A program made the translations under genes and the position numbers. This document shows positions 42,398 through 51,057 of a stretch of DNA of 64,000 nucleotides, in pieces (position 1 is the first letter of the stretch; every line of letters begins with the position of its first letter). The notes under the pieces are model-generated. The model was not told where the DNA came from. It searched no databases and saw nothing but the letters and a program-made list of their open reading frames with translations. Source of the stretch: Nitrospira sp. (GTDB lineage: Bacteria; Nitrospirota; Nitrospiria; Nitrospirales; Nitrospiraceae); NCBI GenBank assembly GCA_035968315.1, contig JAVYIN010000005.1, positions 930,001 to 994,000 of the forward strand, written 5' to 3'.

Positions 42398-43039
42398 CTA
42401 GTTTCGATAAGTGAGGGAGCCTTTGGGAAGCGTCCTATAGCACGACTCAGAGACATCCTGGGCATGACGCTGCAGACATTGCAGAACCCGTCCTTCTCCC
42501 GGCTGTATCTCACGGCACAACCGCTGCACATCCTCGACACAAGCCTGGGCATGGCCTGAGCGTTCTTTCCACCGCACCAGTCGCGGCTGAAGAATCTGCT
42601 GACACATCAGCGGGAACTGTGTCATGCGGCGTTCCATGCATTGCCGTCGTTCTTCTTCCGGCAGAGACTGGGGGCACACTTGCTCCACTTCCACATCGCA
42701 TTTCATCTCGACGATTTGCCTGGCCCGAGGATCCAGCGGTACCGACGGCATCCCCAGATCCGTTCCCGCCTTCGGCCCTTCGGCCCCATTCACCACCACC
42801 ACAGGCGAGGGAGTCGCACTCGCCTTGTCATCCGCTGGAGGCACGCCGGGAATCGTCAGGTCCAACACGGGCGAAGGAGGGGCGGTCTCCGCCGCCTGCG
42901 GCGGCACTTTCGACGCCCGCAGCTCCTCCAACGTCGGCAAACTCGCCCACACCACAGTCCACACCACTGCCAGGACGGCAAGAGACACGACCATCGTGAG
43001 GACTCGGCTGGAATACGGCTGTGGTTGCGGCGAAGCCAT
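42398..43039 (-). CDS. Membrane-anchored Cys-rich repeat protein
   Basis: 213 residues. N-terminal transmembrane helix 'LTMVVSLAVLAVVWTVVW' (residues 14-31), then a Pro/Ala-rich linker to about residue 105. The C-terminal part has two repeats of the cysteine-rich (GLG1-like) type: 'EMKCDVEVEQVCPQSLPEEE' and 'CVEDVQRLCREIQPGEGRVL', each with C-x-n-C and a paired C about 20-25 residues on (QCMERR, QCLQRHAQDVSESC). Such repeats are disulfide-paired, so the domain lies outside the cytoplasm. Confidence 0.75.
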   Translation of the reverse strand: MASPQPQPYSSRVLTMVVSLAVLAVVWTVVWASLPTLEELRASKVPPQAAETAPPSPVLDLTIPGVPPADDKASATPSPVVVVNGAEGPKAGTDLGMPSVPLDPRARQIVEMKCDVEVEQVCPQSLPEEERRQCMERRMTQFPLMCQQILQPRLVRWKERSGHAQACVEDVQRLCREIQPGEGRVLQCLQRHAQDVSESCYRTLPKGSLTYRN

Positions 43040-43159
43040 GATGTGCGTCCAGCATAGGGCAGTCTGTGGAGAAAATCACGGAAAGCTGGAATTTCCCGCA
43101 ACACCGGCGCTCAGGCCTGGCACAATCCCTTGCAGAACGGAGGCGGCAGAAAAGACGCG

Positions 43160-44173
43160 CTAATTGTCGGGGGCTTCGATAATGTGGTTCTCGAACCGCG
43201 TGCACCCTTCCGCCAGCAGCCGATTCGTCAGCATTTCTCCCGGCCACTCGATCGGCAGATCGGCGGTAAAGACCCATACATCCGGAGACGTCCAGACCGG
43301 GCCGTGTTCTTCCGGCAGCTCCGGATCGAACAAATCCGTCCAGACCGGCATATACACGCCATTGCCGCATTGTGTGTGCAGATGCACGATCGTGCGCGAC
43401 CGTACGAGCGGATCGAGGTCGCGCCAGACTGCGGCGGTTTCGTCGGCCAGGCGGTGAATCCGCACGGCATTCTGGGCATCGAAGGTCGCGTACGCGGCAT
43501 AGACCGGCGCCTCGATCGTATCGGGAGCCAGCGCCAATTCCGGACATTGCTCGACCAGGCCTTCGAGAATCGCGCGGCGATGACGATCTTCCCATGCCTC
43601 CGGCAGGCCGGGATCCGGCGCCCCGATGATTTCAAACAGCAAAAATGCCGTATTCTCAACCGGCGGATACAGCCGCGCCGCCACCGATTGCGTCCGCTGC
43701 GAATCGGCCACATTGGTCAAATGGTCCTGCAACGCCTGCAAATCCAGCAGCTCCAGCGTCGAATCCGTCAACAGGCGGGACTCCACTCGCACCACCGTCC
43801 CGGCCGGCAGCCGAAGATGGCGATGCAGCAGCTCCGCCGTGGCGATGGGATCGATCTTGAGATTGAGCGGGGCCGTCAGATTCGCTTGCAACGGAAGCGC
43901 CAAGGCCGCCATCGTCGCATAGGCGGGCTTGTCGTCATCGGGCCCATCCAGCATGAGCGTGCAGCTGGCCTCCGCCAGCAGATCGAACAGCCACTCCGCC
44001 ATGTCCTCGTCCAGCGCCGCCAGCACCGTCAAGAGCTCGGCTTCCCGGCCTTGCTCAAGAAACGCCTGAAGCGTATCGATGGCCGCCTCGGTATCGCCAT
44101 GGTCGTGACGCCGGGCGTTGATCAGATGAATGAGATCGCGTGTGAGGGGATCGGGCCGAGACCAGGCTAACAT
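43160..44173 (-). CDS. Hypothetical acidic helical protein (about 337 residues)
   Basis: Start at ATG 44173 with GGAG 7 bases upstream (a TTG three bases earlier is less likely). 'PDPLTRDLIHLINARRHDHG', 'LDEDMAEWLFDLLAEASCTLMLDGP', then HRHLRLPAGTVVRVESRLL and 'DLFDPELPEEHGPVWTSPDV'. It has no signal peptide or transmembrane segment, so it is cytoplasmic. I cannot place it in a family. It is upstream of the YjbQ-like gene by a 130-base gap on the same strand. Confidence 0.6.
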   Translation of the reverse strand: MLAWSRPDPLTRDLIHLINARRHDHGDTEAAIDTLQAFLEQGREAELLTVLAALDEDMAEWLFDLLAEASCTLMLDGPDDDKPAYATMAALALPLQANLTAPLNLKIDPIATAELLHRHLRLPAGTVVRVESRLLTDSTLELLDLQALQDHLTNVADSQRTQSVAARLYPPVENTAFLLFEIIGAPDPGLPEAWEDRHRRAILEGLVEQCPELALAPDTIEAPVYAAYATFDAQNAVRIHRLADETAAVWRDLDPLVRSRTIVHLHTQCGNGVYMPVWTDLFDPELPEEHGPVWTSPDVWVFTADLPIEWPGEMLTNRLLAEGCTRFENHIIEAPDN

Positions 44174-44309
44174 CAAGCTCTCCTAAATAATGCATACGGC
44201 GGGAACGCGTCGACCGTGTTCACAATCCATGTTGCCAAACTTTCCCCACCGGAGCAAGGACGAAGGGTATTCCGGTTGCACAAACGCCCGCCTGCTATTC
44301 GACGCGGCC

Positions 44310-44723
44310 TCATTCGCCGATCACTTTCACCAGCACGCGCTTGCGGCGGCGGCCGTCGAACTCGCCATAGAAGATCTGTTCCCATGGCCCGAGATCCAGC
44401 GTCCCACCGGTGATCGCCACCACCACTTCCCGGCCCATGATCTGCCGCTTCAGATGCGCATCGCCGTTATCTTCACCCGTGTCGTTGTGGCGGTAGACCG
44501 CCTCCTGCGGCGCCAGGCGTTCGAGAAAGTCATCGTAATCCCGCAAGAGACCCTGTTCATCGTCGTTGATATATACACTCGCTGTAATATGCATCGCGTT
44601 CACGAGCACCAGCCCCTCTTGCACCCCGCTCTTCTTGACCGCCGCCTCAACCTGCGGCGTCACATTGAGATAGGCGCGGCGCGTCTTCGTCTCAAACCAG
44701 AGTTCTTCGCGATAGGATTTCAT
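44310..44723 (-). CDS. YjbQ/UPF0047 family protein
   Basis: 137 residues from the ATG at 44723 ([16 protein letters not shown]); the frame beyond is leader. Contains '[20 protein letters not shown]' (the family HxTxSxxxN core), [20 protein letters not shown] (His/Asp), '[18 protein letters not shown]'. Members were linked to secondary thiamine phosphate synthase activity, but the true function is debated. It is transcribed towards the DUF gene. Confidence 0.9.
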   Translation of the reverse strand: MKSYREELWFETKTRRAYLNVTPQVEAAVKKSGVQEGLVLVNAMHITASVYINDDEQGLLRDYDDFLERLAPQEAVYRHNDTGEDNGDAHLKRQIMGREVVVAITGGTLDLGPWEQIFYGEFDGRRRKRVLVKVIGE

Positions 44724-44829
44724 CGGCCCCGTCCGTGTGTCGAACAGGCATTCTGCCGAACGGATCCTCAGAGATTCAAGTGGCCCCACAAAATGCCGGC
44801 AAGAGGCTGTTGCAATCCTGCGAAGGGAT

Positions 44830-44841
44830 TATAATAGTTCT
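44830..44841 (+). promoter_or_regulatory. Promoter -10 box of a possibly leaderless nrdJ
   Basis: A perfect tataat at 44830-44835 ends 6 bases before the nrdJ ATG (44842). A transcript starting about 7 bases after the -10 box would begin at or next to the A of ATG. No Shine-Dalgarno sequence precedes the ATG. The -35 region is weak (ttgcaa at 44810, 14-base spacing). Confidence 0.5.
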
Positions 44842-46593
44842 ATGCGGGCAGCCCTTCCACGACGGTCTCCACGGCAGCTGTCAGAGAATGCCCTGACCGT
44901 CTTGCGCCAGCGCTACCTGGCGCGCAACAGCCGCGGCACGTTGTGCGAATCCCCCACCGGGCTCTTCTGGCGAGTGGCCGAGGATATTGCCCGGGCCGAG
45001 CAGAACTACCCGCGCACCGCCCGCGTCCCGCATCTCGCCAGGCAATTCTTCGATCTCATGCACCGTCTCGACTTTCTGCCCAACTCCCCCACCCTGATGA
45101 ATGCCGGACGCCCCCTGCAACAACTCTCCGCCTGCTTTGTCCTGCCGATCGACGACTCACTGGAATCGATTTTCGATACCGTGAAATACCAGGCCCTCAT
45201 CCATCAATCGGGAGGCGGCACCGGCTTCTCCTTCAGCCGGCTTCGTCCCAAGGCCGACCGGGTCGCCACCACCAACGGGGTGGCCTCGGGACCGGTGTCC
45301 TTCATGCGGGTCTTCAACCTGGCAACCGACGTCATCAAGCAAGGCGGAACGAGACGCGGCGCCAACATGGGCATCCTCCGAGTCGATCACCCGGATATCC
45401 TCGACTTCATCGCGCTCAAACAGAACCCATCGGAGATGACCAATTTCAACCTCTCAGTGGGTCTGACCGACCGTTTTATGCGCGCCGTGCAGCGCCGCCA
45501 AGACTATGCGCTGATCAATCCACGCACCGGCCGGTCTGTCCGTCGGCTTCCGGCCGAACAGGTCTTCGACCGTCTCGTCGAGGCCGCGTGGCAATCGGGA
45601 GAACCGGGCGTCGTCTTTCTCGACACCATGAATCGCGCCAATCCGACTCCGCAACTCGGCGCGATCGAAGCCACCAATCCCTGCGGGGAACAGCCGCTGC
45701 TGCCCTATGAATCCTGCACGCTGGGCTCGATCAATGTCGCCCGGTTCGTGTCTCACGCCAAGGGACGCGCCGCCATCGACTTCAACCGCCTGCGGACCGT
45801 CATTCCAACCGCCGTGCGCTTCCTCGACAACGTGCTCGACCGTTCCCGGTTTCCCTTGGACGCCATCGCCAGCCACACCCAGCTGACTCGCAAGATCGGG
45901 CTTGGGATCATGGGTTTTGCCGACTTGCTGATTCACCTTGGCATTCCCTACGACACAGACGAGGCCCTGGCCGTCGCCGATCGGCTCATGGGATTCATTC
46001 AACTCGAGGCGCACCGGGCCTCCGCGCAATTGGGACGGGAGCGGGGCCTCTTCCCCGCCTTCACAGAAAGCCGGTTGCACGCCAGTGGAGACCGCCGGCG
46101 CAATGCCACCGTGACAACCATCGCCCCGACCGGCACCATCAGCATCATCGCGGACTGCTCGGCCGGCATTGAGCCTCTGTATGGCATCAGCATCGTGCGC
46201 CGCGTCTTGGAGGGGCTCACCCTCACCAGCCTCCATCCTGAATTCATGCGAGCGGCCGCCCGTCACGGACTGCCGCTCGCCACACTCCAGGCCGACATCA
46301 GCCGGACGGAATCCATCCGGCACCTCACCGCCATCCCAGAGCCGCTCAGATCCCTCTTCGTCACCGCGCATGACATCCCCCCCTCACACCATGTGCGGAT
46401 GCAAGCCGTCTTCCAGCGCTACAGTGACAGTGGCGTGTCAAAAACCATCAACCTCCCCATGCAGGCGACGCCCGAAGATGTGGCCGAAGCCTTTCGCCTC
46501 GCCCATCAGCTCGGATGCAAGGGGCTCACCGTCTTCCGTTCCGGCAGCCGAAGTCATCAGGTGCTCTCCTGCTCTCACGTGCAAGCCTGTTAG
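44842..46593 (+). CDS. nrdJ: Adenosylcobalamin-dependent ribonucleotide reductase (class II, NrdJ)
   Basis: 583 residues, shorter than most NrdJ proteins because the C-terminal tail is missing. 'PNSPTLMNAGRPLQQLSACF' (N-terminal Cys), SGGGTGFSFSRLRPKADRV (the B12-class signature), 'EATNPCGEQPLLPYESCTLG' with the thiyl-radical Cys, 'RRNATVTTIAPTGTISIIAD' (phosphate site), ending 'FRSGSRSHQVLSCSHVQAC'. It reduces ribonucleotides to deoxyribonucleotides using adenosylcobalamin. The usual zinc-finger/Cys-pair tail is absent or replaced by SCSHVQAC just before a repeat element that provides the stop codon. Confidence 0.9.
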   Translation: MRAALPRRSPRQLSENALTVLRQRYLARNSRGTLCESPTGLFWRVAEDIARAEQNYPRTARVPHLARQFFDLMHRLDFLPNSPTLMNAGRPLQQLSACFVLPIDDSLESIFDTVKYQALIHQSGGGTGFSFSRLRPKADRVATTNGVASGPVSFMRVFNLATDVIKQGGTRRGANMGILRVDHPDILDFIALKQNPSEMTNFNLSVGLTDRFMRAVQRRQDYALINPRTGRSVRRLPAEQVFDRLVEAAWQSGEPGVVFLDTMNRANPTPQLGAIEATNPCGEQPLLPYESCTLGSINVARFVSHAKGRAAIDFNRLRTVIPTAVRFLDNVLDRSRFPLDAIASHTQLTRKIGLGIMGFADLLIHLGIPYDTDEALAVADRLMGFIQLEAHRASAQLGRERGLFPAFTESRLHASGDRRRNATVTTIAPTGTISIIADCSAGIEPLYGISIVRRVLEGLTLTSLHPEFMRAAARHGLPLATLQADISRTESIRHLTAIPEPLRSLFVTAHDIPPSHHVRMQAVFQRYSDSGVSKTINLPMQATPEDVAEAFRLAHQLGCKGLTVFRSGSRSHQVLSCSHVQAC

Positions 46594-46719
46594 CAGGCAG
46601 TCCAGAAAGACCGCCAGCGGCGTTCTCGCGGCGCTCAGAGGCTCCACGTACGCTCATCAGTACGCGTCGCCTCTTTGCTTGCTGCGGCCTTGCTGGACGG
46701 CCTTTCTAAACAGCCTGCG
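46583..46719. repeat. Palindromic interspersed element, family A, copy 4, overlapping nrdJ 3' end
   Basis: gcaagcctgttagcaggcag at the left and ctttctaaacagcctgc at the right, with gaccgccagcggcgttctcgc, tccacgtacgctcatcagtac and 'ggccttgctggacggcc' inside. It is inverted compared with copies 1-3. It contains the nrdJ TAG stop (46591-46593), so the last NrdJ residues are encoded by it. Confidence 0.72.
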
Positions 46720-46886
46720 ACCAATTATGAGGAAAGCTGTGCCTGTCCAAGCCTCGCCTCCGGTTCATACCGTCCCTGAACAGGCCGTGCAGAAATTGCG
46801 CACAAAATTGACTCCACCCCCCCTTGGTGATAAGTAGTTTCACAGAGTTTGCAAGAAGATCGACGCTCGCCATAGGGAGGTGCCTG

Positions 46887-47678
46887 ATGTTCGCTGTCGC
46901 TGCCGGCCCGTCATACACGGGTAGTCCGCTCTCCAATCTGTTCTTTGCCATTCAACCGGAGCCGGATCTGGAATTCACGGAAGAAGAATTGGAGCAGACG
47001 ACCGAAACACGCTCATCGTCCCCGAAGAAGTCCCCTAAAAAGTCCGGCGGACGTCCCCTGCTCTGGATCGTGCTCCTCGCCCTTGTCGGCGGCGGTGCCT
47101 ATGTAGCCATGGAACCGGAAATGGTCCTGGACTGGGTGAACCAGTTGCTCGGGGAAACCGCCGTTCAGGAGCCACAGCCGACCGCCGCCGCGAAACCGGC
47201 AGCCCCCATGTCGGCTCCGGCCGCACCGGGAGCCGCTGCCCCGGCGCCCGTCGCCGCGCCGCCTCAAGCCGCACCGACCCAAGCCGCACCGCCAACGGCA
47301 GCCCCCCAAGCAGCGACATCTCCGGCTCCAGCACCGGCCCCAACCGCCGTGGCACCGGCTGTTCCGACCACGCCCCCTGCGCCGTCGGCGGCACCCAAAG
47401 GTCCGATCGCCGCGCCGCCGCCTGCCGTCGCCGTCCCTGCTCCGATGTTTGGCGAAGGACAACGGGTGACGGTGGTCCTCGATCCAGCCACGGCGGGCGA
47501 CACCCTCACGTTTTCACAAGACGCGGCAGGAACCAAGCCAGGATTTACAGTTCGTCCCGGAACCCTCCTCACGATTCTTGACGGGGATCTCCAGCCAACC
47601 GGCTGGGTCTACTCCGTCCGCAGCGACGACGGCGCGAAAGGGTGGGTGGCTGAAAAGCGTTTGCGCCTCAAACCCTAG
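46887..47678 (+). CDS. Membrane protein with Pro/Ala-rich linker and C-terminal SH3-like domain
   Basis: 263 residues from ATG 46887, with GGGAGG 5 bases before it. One transmembrane helix (RPLLWIVLLALVGGGAYVAM) at about residues 50-70 follows a cytoplasmic start with Glu-rich and Ser-rich segments (EFTEEELEQTTETRSS, KKSPKKSGG). A Pro/Ala-rich linker of about 110 residues precedes the C-terminal fold 'RVTVVLDPATAGDTLTFSQD...TRPGTLLTILDGDLQPTGWVYSVRSDDGAKGWV' (given in part), an SH3b-like beta domain. Periplasmic tethered protein, perhaps a cell-wall binder. Confidence 0.75.
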   Translation: MFAVAAGPSYTGSPLSNLFFAIQPEPDLEFTEEELEQTTETRSSSPKKSPKKSGGRPLLWIVLLALVGGGAYVAMEPEMVLDWVNQLLGETAVQEPQPTAAAKPAAPMSAPAAPGAAAPAPVAAPPQAAPTQAAPPTAAPQAATSPAPAPAPTAVAPAVPTTPPAPSAAPKGPIAAPPPAVAVPAPMFGEGQRVTVVLDPATAGDTLTFSQDAAGTKPGFTVRPGTLLTILDGDLQPTGWVYSVRSDDGAKGWVAEKRLRLKP

Positions 47679-47705
47679 CGTCAATACGAATCTGGTTTCA
47701 CACCG

Positions 47706-47739
47706 GCGGGCGGCGATACAACCTTGTGTCGCCGCCCGC
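47706..47739 (+). terminator. Hairpin terminator downstream of the SH3-like gene
   Basis: gcgggcggcgatacaa pairs with 'ttgtgtcgccgcccgc' (one G-T pair), a very stable stem of 16 with almost no loop. No T-tract follows. It separates the SH3-like gene from the next promoter. Confidence 0.6.
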
Positions 47740-47741
47740 TG

Positions 47742-47750
47742 TGCTATAAT
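47742..47750 (+). promoter_or_regulatory. Extended -10 promoter for the HAD-hpnD-hpnE operon
   Basis: tgctataat: a perfect tataat with an upstream TG, an extended -10 element. The -35 would fall within the preceding hairpin (cttgtg at 47723) and is weak. The first start codon is at 47783 or 47801. Confidence 0.55.
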
Positions 47751-47800
47751 GCGCCCCCGTTAATCTCATAGACGTTGAACCCATGGCATCGAGACCACAC

Positions 47801-48496
47801 ATGAATACCTTGCGCGCCATCATTTTCGACTTCGACGGGGTCATCGCCGACACCGAACCCCTCCATTATGCCGGGCTCAGCCGGACGCTCAAGGACATCG
47901 GCATCACGCTCACCGAGCCTGATTACTACACTAATTATCTGGGCTTCGACGACCGCGGCTGTTTTCTCGCGGCACTCCAGGCCAATGGACGTCCGGTCAC
48001 GCCGGAAATCGTCCGCGATCTGATGCAAAAAAAAGCCGCCGCCTATCTCGACTCGATCAACGATCATCTGGTGATTTTCCCCGGCGTGCGCGAGTTCGTC
48101 CGCGCCGCTGCGGCCCGCTATCCGCTGGCCATCGCCTCCGGCGCGCTGCGCCCGGAGATCGAATTGATCCTCGAACAAGCCGGCATCCGAAACGCCTTCC
48201 TGCACATTACCAGCGCAGAGGATGTCAGCCGAGGCAAACCCGATCCGCAACCGTTTCATTATGCGCTGGCAGGCCTGTCGCAACAGCGCCCTGCGCTGGC
48301 GTTGCAAGCCGGCTCCTGCCTCGTGATCGAAGACTCGCTTCCGGGCATCCGCGCGGCAAAATCGGCCGGCATGAGAGTGCTGGCCGTCGCCAACACCCAT
48401 ACCGCCCAGGACCTGCATGAAGCCCACGCCATCGCCCACAGCCTCGCCGAGATCCAGCTCGCCGAGCTCGAAACCCGCCTATGGCCGCCGGTATAA
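47801..48496 (+). CDS. HAD-superfamily hydrolase, beta-phosphoglucomutase-like
   Basis: 231 residues from ATG 47801 (MNTLRAIIFDFDGV), or 237 from the ATG at 47783. Motif I IIFDFDGVIADTEPLHY (nucleophile and acid Asp), motif II LAIASGALRPEIELIL, motif III/IV with 'DVSRGKPDPQPFHYALAG', 'CLVIEDSLPGIRAAKSAGMR'. The small cap domain is between motifs I and II (YYTNYLGFDDRGCFLAAL). Likely a phosphatase/phosphomutase of a sugar-phosphate. It precedes hpnD by 16 bases, so part of the same operon. Confidence 0.88.
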   Translation: MNTLRAIIFDFDGVIADTEPLHYAGLSRTLKDIGITLTEPDYYTNYLGFDDRGCFLAALQANGRPVTPEIVRDLMQKKAAAYLDSINDHLVIFPGVREFVRAAAARYPLAIASGALRPEIELILEQAGIRNAFLHITSAEDVSRGKPDPQPFHYALAGLSQQRPALALQAGSCLVIEDSLPGIRAAKSAGMRVLAVANTHTAQDLHEAHAIAHSLAEIQLAELETRLWPPV

Positions 48497-48512
48497 GGAC
48501 AGAGACTCCATC

Positions 48513-49376
48513 ATGATGACCGCCGATGAAGCCCAAGCCTATTGCACCGCGCTCACGAAACAGAGCGGCAGCAACTTCTACTACTCCTTCCTGTTCCTGC
48601 CCAAGGCCAGGCGCCAGGCCATGTACACGGTCTATGCCTTCTGCAAAGCCGTCGATAGCGCCGTGGACGAACCGCCGCCGGGGAGCCAGCCCCAGGAAGA
48701 GCTCGCCCGCTGGCGCGCAGAACTGGACGCCGCGTATCACGGCACGCCGACCTGGCCGATCACGATCAGCCTGGCCCGCCATGTCAAAGCGCTGGGCATT
48801 CCCAAGGTCTACTTCGAGGAGCTGATCAAGGGCGTGGAAATGGACCTGCAGAACAACCGCTATCTCACCTTCGACGAGCTGTCGCTGTACTGCTACCGCG
48901 TCGCCTCCATCGTCGGCTTGATTTGCCTCCACATCTTCGGCGCCACCTCGCCCCGCGCGCAAGACTATGCGGTGGCGCTGGGCATGGCGTTTCAATTGAC
49001 CAATATCTTGCGCGACGTCGGGACCGACGCCGAGCAGAATCGCATCTACCTGCCGCTGGAAGATCTGAAAGCCTGCCAGCACTCGGAAAAAGCGCTGCGG
49101 CGCCGGACCTACTCGCCGGAATTCACGCGGCTGATGGAATTCGAAGCGGCCCGCGCGCACCAGTATTACGACAAAGCCCGCGCCGCCTATAGCGGGCTCT
49201 CCAAACAGGAACGGCGCGCGCTCACCGTGGCCGAAATCATGCGCGGTGTGTACGCCCGGATTCTCAAGAAGCTCGAAGACAGCGGCTTTCAGGTGTTTGG
49301 CCCCCGTATCCGTCTCTCGACCGGCCACCGGCTGGCCATCGCCGCAGGCATATGGGTGCGCGCTCGATTCTCGTGA
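48513..49376 (+). CDS. hpnD: Presqualene diphosphate synthase, HpnD type
   Basis: 287 residues, a squalene/phytoene synthase family protein. 'SGSNFYYSFLFLPKARRQAM', YAFCKAVDSAVDEPP (first Asp-rich motif, here DSAVDE), 'RVASIVGLICLHIFGATSPR', AMAFQLTNILRDVGTDAEQN (second Asp motif NILRDVGTDAE; A is G in the sequence). HpnD condenses two farnesyl diphosphates to presqualene diphosphate. With the overlapping hpnE it provides two of the three steps to squalene; hpnC is not in the window. ATG 48513 preferred (ATGATG). Confidence 0.9.
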   Translation: MMTADEAQAYCTALTKQSGSNFYYSFLFLPKARRQAMYTVYAFCKAVDSAVDEPPPGSQPQEELARWRAELDAAYHGTPTWPITISLARHVKALGIPKVYFEELIKGVEMDLQNNRYLTFDELSLYCYRVASIVGLICLHIFGATSPRAQDYAVALGMAFQLTNILRDVGTDAEQNRIYLPLEDLKACQHSEKALRRRTYSPEFTRLMEFEAARAHQYYDKARAAYSGLSKQERRALTVAEIMRGVYARILKKLEDSGFQVFGPRIRLSTGHRLAIAAGIWVRARFS

Positions 49377-50677
49377 CCACACCGCACACAGAGTCCGTGA
49401 TCATTCTCGGCCGCACCTTGCCGGGCTTGATCGCCGCCGCCGATTTAGCCCGGCAAGGCTATCCGGTCACCCTCGTCGAACATCCACGCTGGACCTCGGA
49501 CTCGCCCTCCCCCGCCTATCTGCTCGGCTGCCATCGGCGGACATGGGCACTCCTCCACTCGCTTCACCCCCAGGGATCGGCATACCGTGATCACGCGCTC
49601 CCGCTGGAATTCCGGCTCCCTGACGGGCGCATCGTCTCATATCGGTCCACCTCCTTGCCGGGATCGCTCCATTGGATCGCCGGCCTCGTCCGGTTTCGTG
49701 GCTTATCCTGGCAGGATCGCTGGCAGTTGCTCTCCTATCTGGAACGGGTCTGGGAACAGGAGGCGGCCGTCCCGACCTCGCTGGAACAACGCACCGCCGC
49801 CGCCTGGCTGACCGCCATCGGGCAAAGCCAAGCCGCATGTGACGCCGTGTGGGATCCGCTCGTGCGATTCCTCACCGGCAACCGGCTGGCCACGCTTTCC
49901 GCCGCCACATTCGCTCAGGCCGTCGCACAACCATTCCTCAGCGAATCCAGCGCCACACAGCTCACGCTGCTCGAAGGCTCCCTCGACGACCGGATCATGG
50001 CACCACTCGCAGCCGCCCTGGCGCACAGCGGCGTCACCGTCCTGCCGCAGCGGGACCTGCCCTATCTTCACTTCGAGCGCAACGCCATCGCTCATGTGCG
50101 GCTGTGCGACGGCACCGCCCTGCAAGCCACGTGGTACCTCTCCGCGCTCCCTCACCGCCACCTGCTGGCGCTCCTTCCCGATCGGCTGCTCACCCGCTAT
50201 GCCTACTTTTCACAGGTCGGCGAACTCCGAAACCGCCACGAATTGACGGTGGAGATCCGAGGGCCGCGGCACGAGCGGGCCCCCCGGCTCCTGCTGCTCT
50301 CCGGAACCTCATTCGAACGGCTCACCGTCACTGCGGCGGAATCGGAATCCTCCACCTTCAGATTGACGCTGACCGTTGATGACACCAGCGCCCCGCCAAC
50401 AGACGAAGTCCTGTTTGGGCTCGCCAGGAAAGATCTGCGCAGCATCATGCCGGCCATCCCAGACACAGCCCTTTTCCCCATCTCCGTCCAGCGAAGGGAC
50501 CAGGCCATGCTCTCACTCACACCGGGCACCGCGTTGTCGCGGCCGATTCAGCGCAGCCCTATGCATAATCTGCTGGTCGCCGGAGGATGGACGGACACCG
50601 GCTGGCCGGATCACATCGAAAGCGCCGTCGTCAGCGCGCACCGCTGCGCCGAGATCATTACCGGGGCGGTCGGTTGA
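49373..50677 (+). CDS. hpnE: FAD-dependent hydroxysqualene dehydroxylase-like, HpnE type
   Basis: 434 residues from the GTG whose TGA-overlap with hpnD (GTGA) gives translational coupling. The first strand is SVIILGRTLPGLIAAADLAR; the dinucleotide Gly motif is GRTLPG rather than GxGxxG, so only the first and last Gly match. The C-terminal FAD loop 'NLLVAGGWTDTGWPDHIESA' is standard. Its middle is variable. HpnE removes the hydroxyl to give squalene. Context supports the assignment more than sequence does. Confidence 0.8.
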   Translation: MTTPHTESVIILGRTLPGLIAAADLARQGYPVTLVEHPRWTSDSPSPAYLLGCHRRTWALLHSLHPQGSAYRDHALPLEFRLPDGRIVSYRSTSLPGSLHWIAGLVRFRGLSWQDRWQLLSYLERVWEQEAAVPTSLEQRTAAAWLTAIGQSQAACDAVWDPLVRFLTGNRLATLSAATFAQAVAQPFLSESSATQLTLLEGSLDDRIMAPLAAALAHSGVTVLPQRDLPYLHFERNAIAHVRLCDGTALQATWYLSALPHRHLLALLPDRLLTRYAYFSQVGELRNRHELTVEIRGPRHERAPRLLLLSGTSFERLTVTAAESESSTFRLTLTVDDTSAPPTDEVLFGLARKDLRSIMPAIPDTALFPISVQRRDQAMLSLTPGTALSRPIQRSPMHNLLVAGGWTDTGWPDHIESAVVSAHRCAEIITGAVG

Positions 50678-50709
50678 CCGGCATCCGTCCCGATGGTAGG
50701 AATACCTTC

Positions 50710-51024
50710 ATGTGGGGATATCGACATGCCGTCTTGCTGCTTGGCATGCTCATCATGGGGCTCAACGGCTGCGCGTCAGGCCCCTACGCACGAGGCGGGC
50801 ATCCAGCCGGCTACAGCCAGGCCCAAGTAGAGCGGGATTATATGGAATGTGACTACAAAGCTAGAATGGCGAATCAAGACTCATTCTACAACCAGCGTTC
50901 GCCCTATCCCTTCGGTCCTGGGCAGCAAAGTCCCGCCGACCATGCCCGCGCGCTGCACGGACTCTCGACCATCAATGCGATGCGAGATACCTGCCTGGCT
51001 GCGAAGGGCTACCGGGTCGAGTAA
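50710..51024 (+). CDS. Small hypothetical lipoprotein
   Basis: 104 residues from ATG 50710. Signal peptide with lipobox MGLNGC (Cys21). The body has GYSQAQVERDYMECDYKARM (a YMxC pattern) and 'INAMRDTCLAAKGYRVE' with two further cysteines. It matches the common small outer-membrane lipoprotein pattern (xxxCMxxxGY). It lies 33 bases after hpnE and could be in the same transcript. Confidence 0.78.
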   Translation: MWGYRHAVLLLGMLIMGLNGCASGPYARGGHPAGYSQAQVERDYMECDYKARMANQDSFYNQRSPYPFGPGQQSPADHARALHGLSTINAMRDTCLAAKGYRVE

Positions 51025-51057
51025 CGCCGATTCACGGAACCGATACGATCACACCGA

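Noticed and set aside
45454-46371. 305-codon minus-strand open frame
   Set aside because: Antisense to nrdJ; no domain or ribosome site.
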